From Asterias amurensis (lineage: Eukaryota; Echinodermata; Asteroidea; Forcipulatida; Asteriidae), in contig NC_092665.1 in NCBI RefSeq assembly GCF_032118995.1, positions 7,311,501 to 7,375,500 on the forward strand: a stretch of DNA of 64,000 bases. The letters run 5' to 3'. Both the position numbers and the translations under genes were made by a program. Under the pieces are notes generated by a model that was given only the letters and a program-made list of their open reading frames with translations, made no database searches and had not been told where the DNA came from. Positions 1-10,508 of this stretch are shown here, one piece after another. The stretch's first letter is position 1; every line of letters starts with the position of its first letter.

Positions 1-11
1 TTCTTAAATTG

Positions 12-55
12 GTCTCAACGTTTCGAATAGCTTGCTCTAGTCATCGTCAGGTGAC
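12..55 (-). ncRNA. hammerhead-like core in the R10 repeat (left-edge copy)
   Basis: Minus strand holds CTGACGA, a hairpin (GACTAG with one mismatch to CTATTC), GAAAC, then GTTGAGACC. Same layout as 3748-3791, but helix I is weakened by a base change (GTCAC). The rest of R10 lies off the window. Confidence 0.4.
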
Positions 56-283
56 TGAAACTAAAATGATAACATGAAATTGGTGACCCCCTCCCCAGCA
101 ATGTTATGTTGCTCTACTTCCTGTTCACCATTATCGTAGTTACTGATGTCATCGTTCCATACCCCCAGAGCCATCATTACGAAACCCGAACTGTAACCCC
201 ATGTTTTCTAAGGCAATAATAGCTTTCCAGTCTTTGCTGACTCTGTGTGGTTTACAGAGATTGTGATGATGACAGTTTCTTAC

Positions 284-3200
284 CAGTGTCAACATTTGTA
301 AGGTTTCGTCTTTTTCCCGTCGTTGCGTAACTTCTTCTTTCACTGAACCCCCCTGGGCCACTCGCGTAATGCATTGTCGTGAACGGCAAATTGTCATCTC
401 CAATCTTGTTATCAACCAGGCCTGCACGCACAGAATAAAAAATTGAAAGTGTGCAAAATATTTCAATTACTTTTAAATGAAAGCCTGTGATCGTCAGATA
501 AATACACATTAGTATTATAATTTGTCACTAGTTGGCGATGGAGGGGGTATCTTTTTGAAGCACTGGCCCTGTTAACGTGTCGCCTACCAAAGCATGCATC
601 GAAATCATTTGTTTTCTGCAAAAGAATCTGGTAAAATGCTGGAAATATTTGAATAGCATTAACGGCTAGACAGTGGACACTATTGGTACCTGTCAAAGAC
701 CAGTCTTTTCACTTTGTGTTTCAATGTATGCATACAATAACAAACCTGTGAAATTTGTTACTCAATTGGTCGTCGCAGTTGCGAGATAACAATGAAAGAA
801 AAAACACCCTTGTCACGCAAAGTTGTGCGCTTTCAGATGCTTGATTTCGGGACCTCAAAATCTAATTTTGAGGTCTCGAAGTCAAATTCGTGGAAAATAA
901 CTTCTTTCTCGAAAACTAAGTTACTTTAGAGGGAGCTGTTTCTCACACTGTGTTTTACTACCAACAGCTCCACATTGCTTGTTGTTACCAAGTAAGTTTT
1001 TATGCTGACAGTTATGTTGAGTAATTGCAAATAGTGCCCACTGCCTTCAACTTCAACATACATTTACAATCGGAGTCGCCAAGGTAGTACAATCAATACC
1101 TTGCCTCGTTGAGTCTGTATAAGGTGTACACCACTCCCTCAAACAAACAAATCATCATAATTACCTAGAATAGGATTGCCCTTGCTCGGGTATCCTCCCA
1201 ATGTCAACACGTGACTATGATCAGCTGTGACGATCACCAATGTATCCTCCTCATTGGTCAATTCCATTGCTTTGGAAACAGCCTCTTCCATTGCAATAGT
1301 TTCACGGAGGGAAATATAGGCTTTCCCCATGTGGTTTCCATGATCGATTCGACCACCTATCAAAACAAATACAAACGCGGATAATTTGCACAGTAAAATT
1401 GTCACGTGAAACTCATTTTGTAGACATTAATTGTTTTTTTTTTTAATAAGCATAAGTTAAAGACAATGGTACACTTAACTTGGGTGTAAAACGTAAACAA
1501 CAAACAATAAACGGTTGCTATGGCAATTGGACCCCTTTATATACCGTTATGAAAAAGACTCTTACTTCGGAACATCACACGGTTGAAATGTAAAAGAACC
1601 CTTCCAGTCCCGATAGTGTGTAATACTGGCCTTTGGAGTAAATAATGGATGGATCTTTTGCTAATTATTTACCTTCAACCATGAGAAAGAACCCCTTTTC
1701 ATTTTTCTGCAGAATCTTGATTGCCTTTTCCACCATTTGGGCAATAGAAGGCTCACCAGCTTTATCAGTCAGACGCTCGCTTTCAAAATTCATGTGGCTT
1801 GTCTCAAATAAACCTTAAATAATAATTGTGAAACGGTGTACATCAATGAGCAATAAGGTTTAATTCTCAGAGGCGGGCACTTGATACAAGACGGTTTACA
1901 TTTGTTTACCTCACAGACCGACACTTATGCCTATACTACTTCACTTAAAGGCACTGGACACTATTGGTAATTACTCAAAATAATTGTTAGCATAAAACCT
2001 TTATTGGTAACGAGCAATGGAGAGCTGTTGATAATATAAAACATTGTGAGAAACGGCTCCCTCTGAAACGTAATTTTCCACGAACTTGATTTCGAGACCT
2101 CGGAGTTACAGTTTGAGGTCCCGAAATCAAGCATCTGAAAGCACTTTCGTGTGACAATGATGCTTTTTTCTTCTACTATTACCTCGCAACTTGGACTACC
2201 AATTTTTTAGTTCTAATTTTCACAGGTTTTTTATTTTGTGCATATACCAAGTGAGAAAAGACTGGTCTTTGACAATGTTACCAAAGGTGTCCAGTGTCTT
2301 TAAGTTTTTACAGATTAGTCTTTTTTTAACAGTATAAAACATTGTGAGAAACAGCTCCCTCTGAAGCGACGTAGTTTCCGAGAAAGAAGTAATTTTCCAA
2401 GAATTTGATTTCGAGACCTCAGATTTATAATTTTAGAATATAGTCACTCTATCTCTGTGACTATAGCTCGATAGTCTAATGACAAAACATCTGCTATAGC
2501 AATGCAAAGGTCGTAGGCTCGAATCCCATCCGAGTGATTTGCATAGGTTCATAGAACTCGGGAAAGTTCTGAACTTACAGTGCTTCAATACACGTAAGTA
2601 ATGTAAGGGTAAAAAACTACATGTTATAAAAACATCATAATGGTTACCAAGTAGGTGGCTTGTTTTAACTGGGTCGACCTTGTTGAACTCGTCAAGGTTC
2701 CATACATATCGGCTTGAAGCGTTATCCTTGCCAGAAAGCCATTCATCTGCAGGAAAATACCGTTTTCATACAACTTGTCAAGAATAAATAACTGCAATGA
2801 AAGTCCCTTTTCTACATAGGCCGCTGTTATAGAGAATTCTGCCCCCTGGAAATATTACCTCGTCGACTAAAACGGTCGGCCAGAATGAAACAAATAATAG
2901 GGAGAACAACCCAATTATTGATGATTATATACTTTATGTTATCAAAGGAACACGTTGCCTTGGATCGGTCGAGTTGGTCTTTGAAAAGCGTTCTGTAACC
3001 GTTTGTTATAAAATGCATATGGGAAAGATGTTGTAAAAGTAGAAAACAATGATCTACACAAATATGCCTAAAAATTGCGTGGTTTTCAAAAAGTTGACTC
3101 CCATAAATGGCCAACCGTGTTAATTCGCAAAGTAAAAAGTAAAAAGAAATTTCGAGGCAAATTTGTGTGTATCGTTGTATTCTACTTTTAACACATCTTT

Positions 3201-6200
3201 TTACTAAACCATAACGCATTTCATAGCAAACGGTTACAAACGCTTTTTATAGACCAACTCGTCCGATCCATGGTAGCGTGTTCCTTTAAGATAGGCAACC
3301 CACCTATAAGGTTACGACCATCTTTACGTGATCCTTTTACGAAGGGATACTCTGGGTCTGACTCGGAGTTGGGAAGCATCTTTGATCTACCTCCACCTAG
3401 AATAACCTGTGTGTTAATAACAAGACAAAACACCTCACAAATGAAGAAAGGGATATTTATATATTGGATTTGAGGCATGGCATGGTGAGGTATCAATGTA
3501 TATTTGGTTTGCGGTAACACCATGTGTGTATCTACTTGCCAGGTAGAGTTGTTCTTAGGGAACTGTCTTGCTTTATTCTACTGCCGTGGAGTAGATAATC
3601 GGAGGTTCGGGAGACTTCTCAGTTCTGAAAAGAACTGTCCTGCTTTTTAACTATTACCAGGACGGATGGTATAGAAATTAGACTGGACTACTACTTTAGC
3701 TTATAGGATCGTAATTACTGTACTGCCGCGGAGTCAGTTCTGAATTGGTCTCAACGTTTCGACTAGCTTGCTCTAGTCATCGTCAGGAGACTGAAGAGGT
3801 AAGAGATATTTATAACCAAGACAAATGTGGTAAGAGGTATGGCGGACGCGATAGGAGTGTATTGTTTGGTTTGGGTGTATACCAAAGATTAAGGGGCGCT
3901 AAATGACGCGCAAGATGCGGAACTGGAGCTTCATCTGTTGGAACGTGAAATACGCGTTGCCATTTCAGCCAGTGAATGTTTTGTTTCCCATCGATAGGAA
4001 TGGTCATTGTCTGTACTGATTTGCTCTAATCTATTGTTGTATCGAAAGAGTAACTTGCCAAAACGGCGTCCAGAGTGGGATTTCACATTTCAGCCCGATA
4101 AGTTTGCGTCTTGCGCCTTTGGCGCTCTATAGTCAAAGTTACCCACACCTTATAGTGGGTGCGTTCGACCCCGGTCTGCCCCTGGTGCGTTCAAATAGCT
4201 TTGACGTCATTCCAGGGGCTCACCCGGGTCAGCCCCCAAAGCCCTGCTTGTGGAGTGGGTCACTTGGGGTGATCCGAGGTGTATGACGTTACCACGAGGG
4301 GACAAGTGTGATCGTTCGATTAGCACTTGTCAGGGGCTCACCCGAGTGACCTCCGCGGGGTCGACCAATGAAAGCTAATCGAACGCACCCACTGTTGTAG
4401 CATTGTGTCCACCATATCTCAATAAAGCTCCCTTTAGGAAAAAATAATTAACGTAAATGCAAAACATAAATGTTACGTTAGTGTTGTTGGCCAGGCTTAT
4501 GAGTTGTTGAGCTATATCAGTACAACCAACGGCTGCCTCTTCGTCTGGTATATCTGCGTCAGTTTCCCATGATCGCTGAGGTGAGTGAGCGTACAGAGCT
4601 GCTGGAGTAGCGTGTGTTACTCGAGTAGTTGTTACAAATCCCGTTGATTTACCTGGAAATGCAGAGAGTTTTTAGTTCAATGTCAACTATTGGTGGAATG
4701 AAAGACAACATAATTAATCGACATTTCTTGCTGAAATCTGCTCTTTAAACCTCGGGTCTAAAGCTCTTTCTTTTTTAAGGCAGTGGACACTATTGGTAAT
4801 TACTCAAAATAATTATTAGCATAAAACCTGACTTTGTAACGAGTAAATGGGGAGAGGTTGATAGTATAAAACATTGTGAGAAACGGCTCCCTCTGAAGTG
4901 CCATAGTTTTCCAGAAAGAAGTAATTTTCCACGAATTTGATTTCGAGACCTCAGATTTAGAACTTGGGGTCTCGAAATCAACCATCTAAACGCACACAAC
5001 TTCGTGTGACAAGGGTGTTTTTTCTTTCATTATTTTCTCGCAACTTCGACGACCGATTGAGCTCAAATTTTCACAGGTTTGTTATTTTATGCATATGTTG
5101 AGATACACAAACTGTGAAGACTAGTCTTTGACAATTACCAATAGTGTCCACTGTCTTTAAGCCATTTTTTATGCACACAAAGGGACGATTGAACATCAGC
5201 AGATTAATCAATAAACATTTAACCACACGGTGTCTGAATAAGCTGTTTTCAATAAGTCTTTTTTTTTTTTTTTTTGCTCGTGCCAATGGAAAAAAAATCT
5301 ATCTATCCTTTAATAATTTGTTTGCAATTTTACTCTTTTGTGTTTTAGTTTGGTTATCTTATTTCATTGCTCTTCCTCTTTGTTGTTTTGTATGTATTTT
5401 GGACATTTTCTTTTTTGTGTATTTTTATCCGAGTAAATTCAACCAATCATCAATCTGTGTTAGCCCGATAGCCAGAGATTGTGCTTGGTATCGTTGAATT
5501 TGTATCTAGACTAGTTTTGGCCGAGTAAAACAAATATGTTTAGCGTCCCCGCCCGCTTCCTTTTGAAAGGCCGCTTTTTTTTTTTTTTTTTTTTTTTTCC
5601 TTTTAATGTTGTGTGTTTGTAAACGGAAGAGGGGATTCTATGTTAACCGTTTAAAAAAAAAATTGTAAAGCCCCCTCCGTCCTTTTTTCTTAAATCCGGA
5701 CGCTAAACAGGTTTTCTTTTTTTACTCGGCCTTACCCACCTGCTCTCTGAGCATGCACCATAACGGAATCCACTGAGGCGGCCTCAATATTAGCCGGACA
5801 TTTTTTCTTCATCACAGAGTCATCGAATCCTATTACCCCTGCCTTCGTCTTCACACCACAGAAAAATGCCGTAGCAGAACCCGCCGAGTCCGCTATCTGC
5901 TGGTCGGTGTTGTAAGTCTACAAGAGCACATAGTCTGCTGTTAGCGTTGATTGCTTTTTATATAAGTGAAAATCAGTTACAAAAACGTATGCTTTTAGAA
6001 CCGTCTTCCAAACCTCTTAGTATTAATAAGTTTAAAAACTATTCTTCGTTCAAAATATAATGTTGTTTTGATTCACAAGCTATTTTCAAATCTTTGTCTC
6101 AAAAAGTGAACGTGTATGAATGACTTGAACATTTTATTTATTTATATATTTTAAATCTTTAGACATATAAACACACTGATTACTAGATGGACAGGAGCTG

Positions 6201-8001
6201 TCAAGGTTATACAAAAATATAAAAAAATGTTATCTTGAGATGTGCAAAACCAGACCCCTGCCAACGCTTAAATATAATTATATAATATAAAAAGGAGATT
6301 GCATCATACGCTTTTAATATAATTATTTGTGGCCAAACAAAACATTTATTGTTTGATTTGTAGACAATATTAATTTGGAAAAACATTATGTTTCGTGGTA
6401 AGTATACAGTGAAAATACTCGTTGTACATGAACATCGTGTTATAAAGACCTGATTGAAATAATTACAAGTTTACACTCTAAAGGGTACTTCGACCATTAA
6501 AGGCAGTGGACACTATTGGTAATTACTCAAAATAATTATTAGAATAAAACCTCACTTGGTAACGAGTAATAGGGAGAGGTTGATGGTATAAAACATTGTG
6601 AGAAACAGCTCCCTCTGAAGTGACGTAGTTTTCGAGAAAGAAGTAATTTTCCACGAATTTGATTTCGAGACCTCAGATTTGGAATTTGAGGTCTCGAAAT
6701 CAACCATTTCAAAGCACACAACTTCGCGTGGCAAGGGTGTTCTTTGTTTTGTTATTATCTCGCAACTTCGACGACCGATTGAGCTCAAATTTTCACAGGT
6801 TTGTTATTTTATGCATAATATGATGAGATACACCAAGTGAGAAGGTGGTCTTTGACAGTTACCAATAGTGTTCAGTGTCTTTAAACTAAAACCGAACACA
6901 GGGAAAATATGTAACCTCATTAAAAGCACCGGTCACGTTTGGTAATTGTCAAAGACCAGTGTTCTCACTTGGTGTATCTCATCATGATGGGATACACCAG
7001 CAATAACAAGCCTGGGGAAATTTGGGCTCAATTGGTCATCGAAGTTGCGAGAAAATGATGAAAGAAAAAACACCCTTGTTGTACGAATCTGTGTGCTTCT
7101 AAGAAGTCTTTTAATATTTTAGTGAGAAATTACTTCTTTCTCAAAAACTACGTATACTTCAGAGGGAGCCGTTTCCCACAACGTGTTATACTATCAACAG
7201 CCCTCCATTGCTTGGTACCAAGTCAGTTTTTAAGTTAGTTTTGAGTAGTTACCCTTCCCATTAACATCAAACATAGTTAAACACCAACCCGTACACATTT
7301 GAAACTAATAATCATGAGATATTAGTTCATAAAATATAGTTTATTTGGGGCAAAATTTACCTTCGAAAGTCCAAAACTTGAGAAAGACTCCCATGCGAGG
7401 ACCGTCTCTTCGCCGTCAAATCCTGCGAGCTGCCCCTTGAGAATTCTTGCTGCTGTCACGGTGGAAGGACCCATGCCATCACCCAGAAACATGATAGTGT
7501 TTTTGGCCACATTTCTGTTGAGGTTCTTGCCCCTTTTAATTGCCCTTTTCAAAATATCCTGAGCTTGATCGTTCCAAAACTCTGAATCTTCAAGTAAAAC
7601 GGGGAAAAACTTTGGTTAGGAAGTATATTTTGCAAATAACAAAAAAGTTTGGATCAACTGTTGTTTTCCGGTTAAAATTAACTGTTCTACAAAAAACAAT
7701 ACGCATTTCTTCCATTTTTTGAGTGAAATTATTTATGAAACTTTCACGGTAACTTTAATTAAAATTGTTGTACTTCTTTTGGATAGAATAATTTTGGTGA
7801 CTATACACAACAAAAAGTCTCACCTCTGTGGCTACTTCCAAATTTTTAACACACACAATATCAAACAACATCACACAACATGCACTTTAGTCTGCTACAA
7901 TATTAAACTTTTACCTTTTCCACATCGGAATAATACATACCCTGTGATTTTACCATTCCAACAGCAACAAATATAAACATCCATTTTATATTAACTGCCA
8001 T
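284..8001 (-). CDS. alkaline phosphatase, tissue-nonspecific (ALPL)-like, 3' partial
   Basis: Secreted or membrane-anchored metalloenzyme that hydrolyses phosphate monoesters outside the cell. Coding exons on the minus strand: 7941-8001, 7361-7587, 5740-5917, 4477-4652, 3304-3406, 2648-2746, 1673-1813, 1165-1356, 284-421. All have GT-AG borders and phases that agree, giving 438 residues plus one base. Residues 1-20 are a hydrophobic signal peptide ([20 protein letters not shown]). Visible motifs: LGDGMG with metal ligand D57; catalytic serine S107 in DSAG; H169 and T171 in THATP, the form I recall from the tissue-nonspecific enzyme; VILGGGRS; E328, D333 and H337 in [12 protein letters not shown]374, H375 and H377 in TADHSH. 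The last exon seen carries the [14 protein letters not shown] block. The family's HGGED zinc ligand and any GPI signal would lie beyond position 1. The nearest gene, MEPCE, starts head to head 3.7 kb away. Family call very sure; paralogue not certain. Confidence 0.93.
660..1050. repeat. R1 foldback element
   Basis: Terminal inverted repeats AGTGGACACTATTGG / TAGTGCCCACTGCCTT, and an internal hairpin of two GAGACCTC-type arms. R1 appears throughout the window; no coding capacity, so non-autonomous (MITE-like). Lies in alkaline phosphatase intron 8. Confidence 0.8.
1945..2435. repeat. R1 copy plus a truncated second R1 piece
   Basis: A full copy runs 1945-2304 with CACTGGACACTATTGG and GTGTCCAGTGTCTTTAA ends. 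A second fragment at 2330-2435 repeats only the left-central part, ending at the GAGACCTCAG arm. Confidence 0.75.
2440..2635 (+). repeat. SINE-1 (tRNA-derived), diverged copy
   Basis: tRNA-like head with A-box-like TAGTCTAATGACAAAAC and B-box-like AGGCTCGAATCCCAT, then the family body containing ACTCGGGAAAGT and ending TAAGGGTAAAAAACT. Confidence 0.55.
2942..3291. repeat. R2 foldback element abutting an alkaline phosphatase splice donor
   Basis: Inverted ends AAAGGAACACGTTGCC and GTAGCGTGTTCCTTT. The right end lies 15 bases inside intron 5, whose donor is at 3303-3302. A further piece of R2 interior (CTCGTCGACTAAAACGGTC) occurs just left, at about 2860. Confidence 0.8.
3466..3800. repeat. 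R10 terminal-repeat-like element, copy 1
   Basis: Starts with GGATTTGAGGCATGGCATGG, continues with TTTGGTTTGCGGTAACACCA and CTACTTGCCAGGTAGAGTT, and ends with the hammerhead-like segment. Further copies lie at 40926-41242 and 45348-45675. The end structure resembles terminal repeats of Penelope-like retroelements (inference). Lies in alkaline phosphatase intron 4. Confidence 0.7.
3748..3791 (-). ncRNA. hammerhead-ribozyme-like motif, best copy
   Basis: Read on the minus strand: helix I strand GTCTC, core CTGACGA, one extra T, stem GACTAG with loop AGCAAG and CTAGTC, core GAAA, CGTT, helix I strand GAGAC. The AACGTT between the cores is self-complementary, as in short-helix-III ribozymes thought to work as dimers. 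The extra T before the stem departs from the strict consensus, so activity is unproven. Confidence 0.55.
3893..4132. repeat. R6 foldback element, copy 1
   Basis: Ends GCGCTAAATGACGCGCAAGA and GCGTCTTGCGCCTTTGGCGC form inverted repeats; shares its interior (GGAATGGTCATTGT...GATCTATTGTTGTATC type) with 25981-26217 and 29640-29935. Confidence 0.65.
4155..4391. repeat. R5 palindromic element, copy 1
   Basis: Ends GTGGGTGCGTTCGACCCC and AATCGAACGCACCCAC; GC-rich interior with GGGGCTCACCCG repeated in both directions. Lies in alkaline phosphatase intron 4. Confidence 0.7.
4775..5160. repeat. R1 foldback element
   Basis: Full copy: GGCAGTGGACACTATTGG at left, CCAATAGTGTCCACTGTCTT at right. Lies in alkaline phosphatase intron 3. 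Confidence 0.85.
5519..5734. repeat. R12 foldback element touching an alkaline phosphatase donor
   Basis: Inverted ends GGCCGAGTAAAACAAATATG and TTTTTTTACTCGGCC, interior with a 30-base T run and GGACGCTAAACA blocks. The right end TAAGGCCGAG starts six bases into intron 3 (donor 5739-5738). Another copy at 34193-34616. Confidence 0.75.
6497..6884. repeat. R1 foldback element
   Basis: Full copy with both inverted ends, in alkaline phosphatase intron 2. Confidence 0.85.
6920..7264. repeat. R1-related subfamily (CACGTTTGGTAATT ends)
   Basis: Ends resemble R1 but read GTCACGTTTGGTAATT; the interior has AGAAGTCTTTTAATATTTTAG where R1 has the GAGACCTC hairpin. The same subfamily is at 24493-24858. 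Confidence 0.7.
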
Positions 8002-8288
8002 TTTGACGACCTCTCAATGAAGACACACAATAGAAAAAATAACGTGTTCAGTGACTTGAATCGTATACCACAATGTAAATGAATGTTTTATTCAATAGTG
8101 TTTAGTGTGTATAAATCTAATTTTGACTTTTAATCTTTAGAGTTATTATTATTAATGAACGGACTTTGACTAACAACAAGAGTTTGGCAAGATCTTATCC
8201 GTCATAATTATTAACAAACACCAGACTTGATAAAGTTCATAATACTTTGATGCGACAAATTGTTACCGTCTTGTTATAATTACATGTT

Positions 8289-8882
8289 AAAGTCACCTGG
8301 AAATAGGTTTTTCTTTTTTTTTTTCTTTCAAACATAAGAGTACATGCTTACGAACAATAAAACAATTTTTTTAGTAATTGTTTGTCACGATTTATATGTT
8401 TAAAAAATATATAAAGTTGTTTGGGAGCTGACTCCGCCTACCCCTTTTGTGACGTCATTCAAGGCATACTTTGCCTGCAATGCGTATAGTAAACACACGT
8501 GCAAAAGTACATGTACGTCCAAGTCGTGAGTTGGTACATTTCAAAAAGTGTTTTTCTGCATTCAGCAGCAATACACCTGGTCGGCATTGCCGGAAAAAAA
8601 ACAAAAACAATTTTGTTTTGAAACGTACAAACTCACGACTTGGTCCGTACATGTACTTTGCAATTGTGTTTACTCTACGCATTACAGGCAAAGTCTGCCT
8701 CGATTTACGTCACGAACAGCGCCCTCTCGGGTCGGGGTCTACTCTTAAATTTGTAAATAACATAAGAACTGATTTCTTAAAACCTTAGTCAACTGTTATT
8801 CACATTCAACCCATCAAAACACATATAATATTAGTGACAAAGCTTTATTTTGAAAAAATACCACTTCCAGCTGACTTTAAGT
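8289..8882. repeat. R4 foldback element, full copy 1
   Basis: Ends TTAAAGTCACCTGGAAATAG and CACTTCCAGCTGACTTTAA. The interior is a long imperfect hairpin of about 100-bp arms around GGCAAAGTCTGCCTCGAT-type sequence, with TGACGTCA-like sites. Open frames inside come from the hairpin and are not genes. Lies upstream of the alkaline phosphatase start. Confidence 0.8.
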
Positions 8883-8919
8883 TTGCATCGGGGATAAATA
8901 ATATTAATATACCGTCTTA

Positions 8920-9375
8920 AGGGAATAAAAGAGCCGAAGGCGAGGGCTTTTATTGCACGGCCATAGTGACCCTGTAAGGTTTTAAACGGCAGTAAGCACG
9001 ACTACTCTTTCATTCCCATTCAAATTCCTTTTTGGTTAAAATGCGTAATAAAGTATGAAACTCTGTCAAACTTATCCGTTTTCCGACGTCCTTGAGCTCT
9101 GTACGTGTGTTGCATTTTTATGACTTAGACAGTTTTCGGATATGCATTCGTGCATGTAGTAGTATGCACCTGAACGTATCCGAAAACAAACGGTTATAAA
9201 CAGCTCCAGCTGTTCATTATCAACCGTTTAAACAACCCCACGTGACGCGCTCTCCACCAATAGGAATAGCAAAACTGTCTGAAGTATTTGTGAATGGGAT
9301 AGTTTCTCAATTTTGATTGTTTGAGAGGACATCACGTGGGGTGTTTAAACGGACGATGTAACCATGAGCCAGAAG
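8920..9375. repeat. R16 palindromic element with CACGTGACGCGCTC block
   Basis: Contains a GC hairpin (GAGCCGAAGGCGAGGGC), a second inverted pair (GTTTTCGGATATGCAT / ACGTATCCGAAAAC) and the pair GTTTAAACAACCCCACGTGA / CACGTGGGGTGTTTAAAC. Shares CACGTGACGCGCTCnnnACCAAT with 52500-52540 and 53040-53080. 9376-9639 shows nothing recognisable. Confidence 0.55.
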
Positions 9376-9639
9376 TGTTTAGACACAGTTTGCCTATTGT
9401 GTGGCCCCTGAACCAGCATAAGGAATATACATCTTGGATTTCTTTCGCCATGTTCATAACTTTGTATTAACCACAACAAAAGCTGAATTAATCCCACAGT
9501 TTGAAGGGTCTGCAGCTTTGTGAAATTTAGGGTAGTGGGTTATTACTATATCTAAGACAATTTGTAAACAAATTCCTATTTAAAATCGTATCGTGCTGCA
9601 TGGACCATCCATGAGACATTGTTTATAATCAGGGGCAGG

Positions 9640-9883
9640 GCCCAATTTCATAGAGCTGCTTAAGCAAAAAAAATTGTTTAAGCAAAAAATTCATTGCTTA
9701 GTAAAATCAGATTACCGGCCAAGACTCCACTCAATTGTTATGCTAAGTAAACAACAGCTAAATACTAGTCATAAGCAATGTTTATGGCATGAAATTTTGG
9801 CCAGTAACATAATGTAAAATAAGCGAGCTATTTTCGTGCTTAAGCAAATTTTTTGCTTAAGCAGCTCTATGAAATTGGCCCCA
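9640..9883. repeat. R3 foldback element
   Basis: Ends GCCCAATTTCATAGAGCTGC and GCAGCTCTATGAAATTGGCC; interior TTAAGCAAAAAA and CCAAGACTCCACTCA. Confidence 0.8.
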
Positions 9884-9888
9884 GAGTG

Positions 9889-10053
9889 GAGGCTTCTGAA
9901 GGCAAATTGGTTGTCTGGTACAAGGTTGTTATGAAAGAGATGTTTCCGTAGCTGATCATTTAAGATGCTCTCCATCACCTTGCTAATGATAGATAGGAGA
10001 GAGTGTGGCCGGTAGTTTGATGAGCAGGATCGACTAATACTCTTCTTGTACAC
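9889..10053 (-). pseudogene. LINE reverse-transcriptase fragment
   Basis: Minus-strand reading contains SNYRPHSLLSIISKVMESI and DNQFAFRSLHS, the entry motifs of non-LTR reverse transcriptases of the CR1/jockey type. Truncated at both ends; adjoins R3. Confidence 0.75.
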
Positions 10054-10148
10054 AGGAACACATGATGCAACGCTACAGCGGCGCTATACATCTTTGCTAT
10101 TCACACTTCTTCTGATTAGCGCCCTCTTTCGAATCGACCTCCTATTAT

Positions 10149-10508
10149 AGGGTGCGTTCGTTTAGCTTCCCCGGGTCGACCCCGATGTTGCGTATTATAT
10201 TTTTTTCCAGGACGAACGTGGGCACACAATTACCCCACGTTCGTCTTCAAACCAGAAAAAAAACCAGACACGTCACCACGTGAGCCTTCCCGTGGTGACG
10301 TCAGTGCACCTCGGGCCAGCCCCAAGTGACCCAATCCACAAATGGGGCTCTTGGGGCTGGCCCGAGGTGCACTGACGTCATCACGGGAAGGCTCACGTGG
10401 TGACGTGTCTGGGTTTTTTTTTCTGGTTGCGTGCCCACGTTCGTCCTGGAAAAAAATATTATACGCAACATCGGGGTCGACCCAGGGAAGCTAAACGAAC
10501 GCACCCTA
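10149..10508. repeat. R5 near-perfect palindrome of 360 bp
   Basis: Ends GGGTGCGTTCGTTTAGCTTC and GAAGCTAAACGAACGCACCC. Arms of about 170 bp pair almost completely around a centre near 10330; inside are GTGGTGACGTCA and GGGCCAGCCCCAAG blocks. This is the longest and best-preserved R5 copy. Confidence 0.9.

Noticed and set aside
149..466. 105-codon minus-strand frame overlapping the last phosphatase exon
   Set aside because: It is a shadow of the true exon 284-421, which reads in the other phase and continues the enzyme ([14 protein letters not shown]).
2827..3219. 130-codon minus-strand open frame next to alkaline phosphatase exon 5
   Set aside because: It is the interior of an R2 foldback element; the phase does not fit the phosphatase exons and no family is recognisable.
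8471..8788. 105-codon open frames on both strands, recurring near 43787 and 61955
   Set aside because: They lie in the long hairpin of R4 copies and are not conserved as protein between copies.
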